The notes under the pieces are model-generated. The model was not told the origin of the DNA. It searched no databases and saw nothing but the letters and a program-made list of their open reading frames with translations. This document shows, one piece after another, positions 1 through 5,072 of a stretch of 11,228 nt of DNA (position 1 is its first letter; every line of letters starts with the position of its first letter). Made by a program: the position numbers and the translations under genes. Origin of the DNA: Candidatus Omnitrophota bacterium (GTDB lineage: Bacteria > Omnitrophota > Koll11 > Gygaellales > Profunditerraquicolaceae); NCBI GenBank assembly GCA_026387515.1, contig JAPLLP010000265.1, positions 2,311-13,538 of the forward strand. The letters run 5' to 3'.

Positions 1-173
1 AATACTATTAAATACTCTTTAGCTATATAAGAGAGTATATCCCGAAAAGTAAGGTGTTCGATGGTCTTACTCCGGCGGTTCAATACCAAGAGCCGGGCAG
101 TATCCCTCTGTTCCAAAGGATACTGGGCGATCAATTCTTTAGGTAAGATGTAATCGAAATCAGAAAGCCTCAT
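1..173 (-). CDS. queA: QueA N-terminus (partial, cut by window edge)
   Basis: S-adenosylmethionine:tRNA ribosyltransferase-isomerase, which transfers the ribosyl part of SAM to preQ1 in tRNA to make epoxyqueuosine. Only the first 57 codons are present; the gene runs off the left edge. Translation from the ATG at 173-171 gives the typical QueA opening: MRLSDFDYILPKELIAQYPL, then a QRDTARLLVLNR segment and a HLTFRDI segment, matching the family pattern FDY-LP-ELIAQ-P-RD-RLL. The ATG overlaps the TGA of the SpoIID-like gene as ATGA, so the two are probably translationally coupled. I see no good Shine-Dalgarno close to the start, which fits coupling. queH, which acts on the QueA product, lies about 1.3 kb upstream in the same run, supporting a queuosine role for both. 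A tgt gene would commonly follow outside the window. Confidence 0.93.
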   Translation of the reverse strand, partial: MRLSDFDYILPKELIAQYPLEQRDTARLLVLNRRSKTIEHLTFRDILSYIAKEYLIV

Positions 174-1330
174 TGCATCAAAGTTACTTCTGCTCCCGGA
201 TAATAATGCCGCAATATATCGATATATGTGTGCCCGGATTTAGCCATAAAATATGCACCCCATTGACACAGACCTACGCCGTGCCCCCACCCTACCCCCT
301 CAAAAACTACGTCGCTATGCACAACGCTAACCTCAAAATTGGTGCTTCTGATCAGATTAGGACCGATAATATTACGAAAATCCTTTGCCGATATATTTAT
401 CTCCTCTGTAAGCGAAGAAATCTTCAGGTCTGTTACGCGGCCAGAGGCGTCCTTGCCCGCAGGGAAAATAGCCATTATGCCGCCTATTTTGTAGCCCGCA
501 GAAGCAAACTCTTTTAAGAACTCTTGCTTAGACAACACATAATGCCAGTTATAATGCGGTGATTCCTTACAGAAATCACAAGGCACCCCCTTTAACGGAG
601 GTAGTTCGATCTTCCAAAGGACCGAGGCATCTTCGGTATGACCACCACAGGTAGCGGAAAAAAAGGCGGGAAAAATCTTCCCCTGATAAGTAAGCACGCA
701 CCCCCTGGTATCCTCAACTGCCGCATTAGTGCGCTGACGCTCCGAAGTAAGCCCTCCGTAGACCTGAGAATAGATATCACTCGTGACATCAAAATCTCTT
801 AGATTATTTTCTTGCATCTCGTATAAAGCGTAGGTCCGGCATACTATGGCCTGGGCCCTTAAAGCTTCCTGAGGCCAGTAATGGGAAGCCTCGTGGTAAA
901 GAATACCTCTTATATAATCTTCGAGATTAACGATGTTTATAACAACTAGGCGCGCGTCCGGCCTCTTATAGATCCGTATGTTGTCCCTGAAACGACGGCC
1001 GTTGATAATCAGCTCCGCCGGAGCAGTAACATTAATTAATATAGAATTGGAATTAGCCTTAAAATTACCCAATACTATGCCTTCCTGCCCAGAGCACACG
1101 GTAACATTCAAGCCCCTGCCGCGGCTGATTATTTTCTTGGAATCAGGCTCTTGTATTTCATATGGCCCTTTTATCCTTAAGGAAAAGGAAGGCGCATCCT
1201 GCAGGACAGCCGCACGAATATACTGTGGCTCGTCGGCATAAACACAGCGCACAAAAACACCAAATAATATAGCGGCCGAAAGAAAAATCCCGGTAACCCA
1301 GCCTAATATTCTCTCTATCTTCGAGACCAT
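170..1330 (-). CDS. SpoIID/LytB-domain secreted protein
   Basis: SpoIID/LytB-family protein of 386 residues, probably a peptidoglycan lytic transglycosylase or amidase-enhancer homologue acting outside the cytoplasmic membrane. Residues 1-32 look like a signal peptide: Lys/Arg at the start, a hydrophobic stretch around 11-27, and a VYA-DE cleavage site. The SpoIID core spans about 125-386: NLEDYIRGIL, then HEASHYWPQEALRAQA with E147 at the position of the catalytic glutamate, SQVYGG near 188-193, SATCGGHTE near 225-233, a CDFC pair at 251-254, and the closing GVGWGHGVGLCQWGA motif near 346-359. I chose the ATG at 1330; a TTG two codons upstream is also possible, and neither has a strong Shine-Dalgarno. 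It overlaps the DUF2905 gene by 16 bp and queA by 4 bp. In non-sporulating bacteria these proteins are general wall-remodelling factors; I cannot tell whether this organism sporulates. Confidence 0.9.
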   Translation of the reverse strand: MVSKIERILGWVTGIFLSAAILFGVFVRCVYADEPQYIRAAVLQDAPSFSLRIKGPYEIQEPDSKKIISRGRGLNVTVCSGQEGIVLGNFKANSNSILINVTAPAELIINGRRFRDNIRIYKRPDARLVVINIVNLEDYIRGILYHEASHYWPQEALRAQAIVCRTYALYEMQENNLRDFDVTSDIYSQVYGGLTSERQRTNAAVEDTRGCVLTYQGKIFPAFFSATCGGHTEDASVLWKIELPPLKGVPCDFCKESPHYNWHYVLSKQEFLKEFASAGYKIGGIMAIFPAGKDASGRVTDLKISSLTEEINISAKDFRNIIGPNLIRSTNFEVSVVHSDVVFEGVGWGHGVGLCQWGAYFMAKSGHTYIDILRHYYPGAEVTLMQ

Positions 1331-1482
1331 AGCCAAAATAAAAGCGACAAAATAATGCTGATTATTATTGAGGTAGCCAAGGGAAAATAAAAAGTAAAAT
1401 TTTTGCGTTGAATATATACATCCCCGGGCAGCCTCCCTAAAAGAAGGACCTTAGTAATTAAGGTTTTGGCGATTTCCTGCAT
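1315..1482 (-). CDS. DUF2905-like small membrane protein, apparently missing its first helix
   Basis: Small protein of 55 residues. The central LGRLPGDVYIQRKNFTFYFP block (residues 15-34) matches the DUF2905 family (short membrane proteins of unknown function), and residues 35-51 form one hydrophobic helix before a WSRR tail. The start is set by a strong GGAG 8 nt before the ATG at 1482; an upstream in-frame ATG at 1524 lacks such support and would lie deep inside queH. Family members, as I remember them, are about 65-75 residues with a first membrane helix between the N-terminal few residues and LGRLPGD. Here MQEIAKTLI runs straight into TKVLLLGRLPGD, so roughly 17-20 residues of that helix seem to be lost in frame. 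It overlaps queH by 25 bp and the SpoIID-like gene by 16 bp. DUF2905 genes often sit beside ruvB, spoIID and queA, which supports the call. Confidence 0.8.
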   Translation of the reverse strand: MQEIAKTLITKVLLLGRLPGDVYIQRKNFTFYFPLATSIIISIILSLLFWLWSRR

Positions 1483-2000
1483 CTTTCTATCTCCGAATAT
1501 AAACAACCGCAATATTTCTGACAATATATCCCTTTTGCCCGGGCCTGGTCGTGCGCCTTCCGGAAACCAGGACGGAAATCTTCGTAATAAAACTCTACAC
1601 CCTCGACTTGCGCCGTCTTAAGCCCAATCGCCTTAAGCACCTCCTGGTCTTGATAAGGGCTCACTAAAAGCGTAGTGGTAAAGGCGTCGAGACCTTCTGC
1701 TTTGGCCATCTGCGCCGTTCTCTTTAATCTTAAAGACCAGCATATCGAGCATCTTGCGGGAGCCTCTTCTTTGAGATTGACGGCCTGGAAGAATTCCACT
1801 GGGGCATATTCGGGATACATTACTTCTACTTGCCTCTCTTTTGCCAGGTTTTCTACTGCCGCCTTGCGGGCTTTATATTCCGCAAAGGGATGGATATTCG
1901 GATTATAGAATAATCCTTTAACCTGAAAACCTCTATCGCGCAATTGCTCCAAGGGATAAATCAGGCACGGCGCGCAGCAGGTATGTAATAAAATCTTCAT
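1458..2000 (-). CDS. queH: Epoxyqueuosine reductase QueH
   Basis: QueH (DUF208 family) of 180 residues. It reduces epoxyqueuosine in tRNA to queuosine and is the non-orthologous alternative to cobalamin-dependent QueG. The N-terminus reads MKILLHTCCAPC, with the family's adjacent cysteines C8 and C9 plus C12. A second cysteine pair sits in ARCSICW (C84, C87), an SPYQDQE motif at 114-120, and a C-terminal YCQKYCGC (C160, C164, C166). These cysteines supply the Fe-S/metal site and redox pair in characterised members. I start at the ATG at 2000; a TTG two codons earlier is possible, and neither has a clear Shine-Dalgarno. It follows ruvB after 54 bp with no obvious promoter or terminator, and its end overlaps the DUF2905 gene. 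queA in the same run acts one step earlier in the pathway. Confidence 0.93.
   Translation of the reverse strand: MKILLHTCCAPCLIYPLEQLRDRGFQVKGLFYNPNIHPFAEYKARKAAVENLAKERQVEVMYPEYAPVEFFQAVNLKEEAPARCSICWSLRLKRTAQMAKAEGLDAFTTTLLVSPYQDQEVLKAIGLKTAQVEGVEFYYEDFRPGFRKAHDQARAKGIYCQKYCGCLYSEIERCRKSPKP
1491..1494 (-). promoter_or_regulatory. Shine-Dalgarno of the DUF2905 gene
   Basis: GGAG lies inside the 3' end of queH, 8 nt before the ATG at 1482. It decides between this start and the longer reading from 1524. Confidence 0.75.
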
Positions 2001-2054
2001 CGACAAAAAATAGAAATATACAGGGTTACTCTTTGTGGGGGTATGAGGCGGTTC

Positions 2055-3161
2055 CTAAAACATCTCTTCCTGATTCTCTTTGTTATATTTTTTCCCAAAG
2101 TGCTCGAAGGCCTTCTGGGTAGCAAGCCTACCGCGGGAAGTCCGCTTCAGGTAACCGGCGCTTAAAAGATAGGGCTCGACGGTATCGGTTAAAGTATCTA
2201 CCTCTTCATTCAAGCTCGCCGCCAGTGATTCCACACCTACAGGGCCTCCCGAATAAGTATCCAGGACCACCTTAAGGACCTTGCGGTCGATATCATCCAG
2301 GCCGGCTTTATCAATCCCAAGCTCCTCCAGGGTGTTTGCGGCGATCTGGAGATTAATCTTGTCCACTTTTTTAACCTGGGCGTAATCGCGGATCCTGCGC
2401 AATAACCTGTTGGCGATACGCGGGGTGCCGCGGGCACGCCGGGCAACTTCATGAGCCGCCTCTTCGTCAATCTTCATCCCCAACACATCCGCGGAGTGAC
2501 TGACGATCCTTGCCAGGTCTTCCACTTTATAGAAATCCAAGTGGTATAATATCCCGAATCTGGAGCGCAAGGGGCTAGCCAACAATCCTGTCCGAGTGGT
2601 CGCCCCGACCAGCGTAAAAGGTTTGAGGTTAAACTTGATGGTCTTGGCATACGGGCCTTTATCAATTACAAAATCGATCTGAAAATCCTCCATTGCCGGA
2701 TAAAGAAACTCCTCCACCACCTTAGACAAACGATGTATCTCATCGATAAAAAGGATATCGCCATTCTCGAGGTTAGTCAATATACCAATCAAATCACCGG
2801 CCTTTTCAATTGCCGGACCGGAGGTCGCGGTAATCTTACCATTCATCTCGTGGGCTATAATATGGGCTAACGAAGTCTTGCCCAACCCCGGCGGCCCGGA
2901 AAGAAGCACATGTTCCAGAGGCTCGTTACGCTCTCTGGCGGCCGTCAAGCAAACCTTAAGATTTCCCACTACTTCCGGCTGGCCGATAAAATCGGTAAAT
3001 GCGCGAGGCCGCAAAGAGATGTTCAAAACCACATCTTCTTCGGTCTCATCATGCGTATCGGCCAAGGACACCTCGCGTCCGGATAACGGCACGCTATCCG
3101 GTTCCAAGAGCACCTTACGTGAATTAGCCTTCGGCGAGCCCGGTCTGATTTTTTCGCTCAT
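2055..3161 (-). CDS. ruvB: Holliday junction branch-migration ATPase RuvB
   Basis: RuvB is the hexameric AAA+ motor that drives branch migration of Holliday junctions with RuvA. The 368 residues show the full family layout: LRPRAFTDFIGQ at 50-61, Walker A GPPGLGKT at 89-96, Walker B ILFIDE at 136-141, sensor 1 GATTR at 186-190, the arginine-finger segment PLRSRF near 197-202, sensor 2 RGTPRIANRLLRR at 244-256, and the C-terminal winged helix with DTYSGGPVG near 301-309. It is some 25-30 residues longer than usual because of an N-terminal lead before the conserved part. The ATG at 3161 overlaps scpA by 38 bp and has a weak Shine-Dalgarno; a GTG at 3113, just after the scpA stop, would give 352 residues and cannot be excluded. 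ruvA and ruvC are not in the window. Confidence 0.97.
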   Translation of the reverse strand: MSEKIRPGSPKANSRKVLLEPDSVPLSGREVSLADTHDETEEDVVLNISLRPRAFTDFIGQPEVVGNLKVCLTAARERNEPLEHVLLSGPPGLGKTSLAHIIAHEMNGKITATSGPAIEKAGDLIGILTNLENGDILFIDEIHRLSKVVEEFLYPAMEDFQIDFVIDKGPYAKTIKFNLKPFTLVGATTRTGLLASPLRSRFGILYHLDFYKVEDLARIVSHSADVLGMKIDEEAAHEVARRARGTPRIANRLLRRIRDYAQVKKVDKINLQIAANTLEELGIDKAGLDDIDRKVLKVVLDTYSGGPVGVESLAASLNEEVDTLTDTVEPYLLSAGYLKRTSRGRLATQKAFEHFGKKYNKENQEEMF

Positions 3162-3888
3162 ATGGTATGATGTTTTCTTTATTGCGGCTGATCTCTATTT
3201 CCTGAAACAGCCCTTTCTGCATAGCCACGATCTCTTTCATGCGGATTAACTCAAGGATCGCCAGGAAATTTACCACTATTTCAATCTTATTCTTTGCCTG
3301 AGAAAATAATTCGGAGATGGCAACGCTGGGACGGACCAAGAGAAGATGCAAGATCTGGTGCACCTTTTCTTCCACGGTGAATTCATCCTTGATCACCTCA
3401 TAAAAAACCTGCCGCGGAACCTCCTCCATGGCCTTGGAAAAGGCGCTGATCAGATCAAAAAGGCTAGCCTCAAAATATACCTCTTGTTTTCCTGCATCCA
3501 GAGGCGCACCTTCCTGTTTGGGGCGCTTAAAGACCTGCCCCTGTTCGACCTCTCTGGACTTAAGCTCTTCCGCTACTTTTTTGAAATTCTCATATTCAAG
3601 CAGCCGCTTGATCAACTCGGCCCTGGGATCTTCCTGGAGCTCGTCTTCGGGTGTCTCTTCGGCGGGCAGAAGCATTTTGGACTTAATCTCCATGAGCGTT
3701 GCAGCCATGACTAAAAATTCTCCCGCGATATTTAGATCCAAAAGGCGCATCAATTCCAGATAACGCAGGTATTGTTCGGTAACCTGGGATATCGGAATAT
3801 CGTAGATATTTAGATGATCTTTCTTAACCAGGTACAACAGCAGGTCCAGGGGTCCTTCGAATAAATCCAGCTTTATTTTATAACTCAT
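3124..3888 (-). CDS. scpA: Segregation and condensation protein ScpA
   Basis: ScpA is the kleisin subunit of the bacterial SMC-ScpAB condensin, bridging the SMC heads in chromosome segregation. The 254 residues begin with the diagnostic LDLFEGPLDLLLYLV (7-21), HLNIYDIPISQVTEQYL (25-41) and FLVMAATLMEIKSKMLLP (58-75), which form the N-terminal SMC-neck binding part. A charged middle follows, then a C-terminal winged helix around 170-235 (TVEEKVHQIL and the FLAILELIRM helix). An AGGTGG seven bases before the ATG at 3888 supports the start. The last 13 codons overlap ruvB, suggesting coupling. The usual partner scpB does not follow; it must lie elsewhere if present. trpS upstream is a frequent neighbour of scpA in several phyla. 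Confidence 0.96.
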   Translation of the reverse strand: MSYKIKLDLFEGPLDLLLYLVKKDHLNIYDIPISQVTEQYLRYLELMRLLDLNIAGEFLVMAATLMEIKSKMLLPAEETPEDELQEDPRAELIKRLLEYENFKKVAEELKSREVEQGQVFKRPKQEGAPLDAGKQEVYFEASLFDLISAFSKAMEEVPRQVFYEVIKDEFTVEEKVHQILHLLLVRPSVAISELFSQAKNKIEIVVNFLAILELIRMKEIVAMQKGLFQEIEISRNKENIIPYERKNQTGLAEG

Positions 3889-3900
3889 TGAGCACCCACC

Positions 3901-3915
3901 TGCGCCGAAGGCGCA
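3901..3915. repeat. Short hairpin just before the scpA Shine-Dalgarno
   Basis: Perfect inverted repeat TGCGCC / GGCGCA with a 3-base loop. On the transcript it folds immediately upstream of, and touching, the AGGTGG that serves scpA. It could modulate scpA translation or protect the RNA. No T-run follows, so it is not a standard terminator. Confidence 0.55.
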
Positions 3916-3925
3916 TTTAACGAAA

Positions 3926-3962
3926 TCCCGCCGAGCGATTTTATTCTCTATGCGAGGCGGGA
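3926..3962. repeat. Inverted repeat spanning the trpS stop codon
   Basis: TCCCGCC at 3926-3932 pairs perfectly with GGCGGGA at 3956-3962, a 7-bp stem whose 23-base loop holds the trpS stop codon. The transcript downstream is only mildly U-rich (ATTTCGTTAAA), so termination would be weak at best. It may be an RNA-stabilising structure between trpS and scpA. Confidence 0.45.
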
Positions 3963-4940
3963 TAACCCCATTGCCTCTTTTGCCTCGGCGAAAGTCTTAC
4001 CCGCCACGGATCTAGCCTTTTCTCGACCGTTCTCCAATATACGCCTTACTTTGGCCTTACTTTCGAGCAACTCCTGGCGCCTTTGGTGAAAGGGTTTTAA
4101 TTTTTCGATAATTCCGGCGGCAAGCATCTTTTTACAATCCGTGCAGCCTAAAGCCGCGTTGCGGCAGCCCTGCTCAACCTCGTCTTTCTGCTCCGGTAAA
4201 AATACCGCGTAATAGGCGTGGACATTACAAGTTTCAGGATGACCCTTATCCGTTCGCCTTACCCTTTTGGGATCGGTAAACATATTGCCGATTTTCTTGC
4301 GCAAATCCTCTTCGGTATCAGAGAGGTTAACCGTGTTGTTATAGCTTTTACTCATCTTCCTGCCGTCTAAACCCAACAACCTGGGAGTCTTAGTCAATAT
4401 CGCCTCAGGCTCGGGGAATACCGCTTTTTTATAAAGCCCGTTGAACCGCCTGGCTATCTCGCGGGTAAGCTCAAGGTGCGGAAGCTGATCCTCTCCTACC
4501 GGCACATAACTAGCCTTATAAACCAGAATATCCGCTGCCTGCAAAACCGGATATCCTAAGAATGCGTAAGTATTAAGGTTACGCGTAGTGATCTCGCGCA
4601 GCTGTTCTTTATAAGTAGGACAACGCTCCAGCCATCCCAGGGGAGTAAAACAAGAAAAAACCATGCATAAATCAAGATGCTCGCGCACATCGGATTGGAT
4701 AAAGAGCGTGGATTTTTCCGGATCCAGGCCCGCGCTAAGCCAATCAATTACGTTATCTATACAATTCTCGGACATCAGCGCGGTATCCTCGTATTCGCTC
4801 ATCAAGGCATGCCAGTCTGCCACCATAAAAAAACATTCGTACTCATCCTGCAGCTTGACCCAATTATCCAGCGCGCCCACAAGGTGGCCTAAGTGTAATT
4901 TTCCCGTAGGCCTCATTCCGCTTAATATTCGTTTTTTCAT
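3948..4940 (-). CDS. trpS: Tryptophanyl-tRNA synthetase with Fe-S type Cys4 motif
   Basis: Class I aminoacyl-tRNA synthetase of 330 residues that charges tRNA-Trp. The HIGH-type motif is PTGKLHLGH at 11-19 and the KMSKS motif is exact at 195-199 within GRKMSKSYNN; YVPVGEDQLPHLELTREIARRFN near 145-167 is the usual TrpRS dimer/active-site block. C238, C259, C266 and C269 make C-x20-C-x6-C-x2-C, nearly the pattern that holds a [4Fe-4S] cluster in Thermotoga maritima TrpRS. I start at the ATG at 4940, which puts GMRPTGKLHLGH where the family has it; a GTG four codons upstream lies in the palindromic repeat and is less likely. There is no strong Shine-Dalgarno: the bases before the start are the 3' half of a hairpin, so access to the start could depend on RNA folding. 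It lies between infB and scpA. Confidence 0.96.
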   Translation of the reverse strand: MKKRILSGMRPTGKLHLGHLVGALDNWVKLQDEYECFFMVADWHALMSEYEDTALMSENCIDNVIDWLSAGLDPEKSTLFIQSDVREHLDLCMVFSCFTPLGWLERCPTYKEQLREITTRNLNTYAFLGYPVLQAADILVYKASYVPVGEDQLPHLELTREIARRFNGLYKKAVFPEPEAILTKTPRLLGLDGRKMSKSYNNTVNLSDTEEDLRKKIGNMFTDPKRVRRTDKGHPETCNVHAYYAVFLPEQKDEVEQGCRNAALGCTDCKKMLAAGIIEKLKPFHQRRQELLESKAKVRRILENGREKARSVAGKTFAEAKEAMGLSRLA

Positions 4941-4944
4941 AGTG

Positions 4945-4983
4945 ATGAACACCCGCGCAAATCCGCTTAGCGCGGGGTGTCAT
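4945..4983. repeat. Palindromic unit B, directly upstream of trpS
   Basis: Positions 4945-4958 (atgaacacccgcgc) pair with 4970-4983 (gcgcggggtgtcat), with one bulged base on each side and an 11-base loop. The outer ends ATGAACACC and GGTGTCAT recur in unit A, so the two are copies of one design with different inner arms. On the trpS transcript the 3' half ends 4 nt before the ATG, so the stem would cover the ribosome-binding region. No U-run follows. Confidence 0.75.
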
Positions 4984-5072
4984 AGTTGATGAACACCGGC
5001 CCAATTTCCCCAGCGGGGGACACCGGCGCAACTCAAATCAGCGCCGGGTAGCCGATCTGGGCCGGGTGTCAT
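4980..5072 (-). CDS. Possible 30-codon leader mini-ORF with two Trp codons
   Basis: An ATG at 5072 overlaps the infB stop as ATGA and opens 30 codons ending in TGA at 4982-4980. The product starts [15 protein letters not shown] and later contains RWGNWAG, with Trp at positions 21 and 24. Its position, after infB and just before the gene for Trp-tRNA synthetase, inside strong RNA secondary structure, resembles a leader peptide. Against this, the ORF lies entirely within palindromic sequence and has no homologue that I recognise, so the frame may be open by chance. I rate it as a candidate only. Confidence 0.25.
   Translation of the reverse strand: MTPGPDRLPGADLSCAGVPRWGNWAGVHQL
4989..5072. 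repeat. Palindromic unit A, branched, at the end of infB
   Basis: Outer arms 4989-5003 (atgaacaccggccca) and 5058-5072 (tgggccgggtgtcat) pair over about 14 bp with a one-base bulge. Inside are two more hairpins: CCCC-AGC-GGGG at 5008-5018, and CCGGCGC at 5023-5029 with GCGCCGG at 5041-5047. The whole could fold as a three-way or cruciform structure. It shares its ends with unit B. The infB stop codon lies within the outer arm, so the element begins at the last codon of infB. It could act in RNA stability, in separating infB from trpS expression, or be a REP-like repeat. Confidence 0.75.

Noticed and set aside
3111..3113. GTG at 3113 as the ruvB start
   Set aside because: Possible, since it would remove the overlap with scpA and the N-terminal lead, but it has no Shine-Dalgarno. 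I kept the ATG at 3161 and note the doubt.
4860..4983. Second mini-ORF starting at the ATG at 4983
   Set aside because: It runs out of frame into trpS and is explained by the repeated ATGACACC end of the palindromic unit.
4941..5068. T-box riboswitch before trpS
   Set aside because: The gap is too short for a T-box, and I see neither the conserved T-box sequence nor a terminator.
4945..5072. Rho-independent terminator after infB
   Set aside because: The stems are strong, but neither hairpin is followed by a U-run on the minus-strand transcript, and the next gene starts at once.
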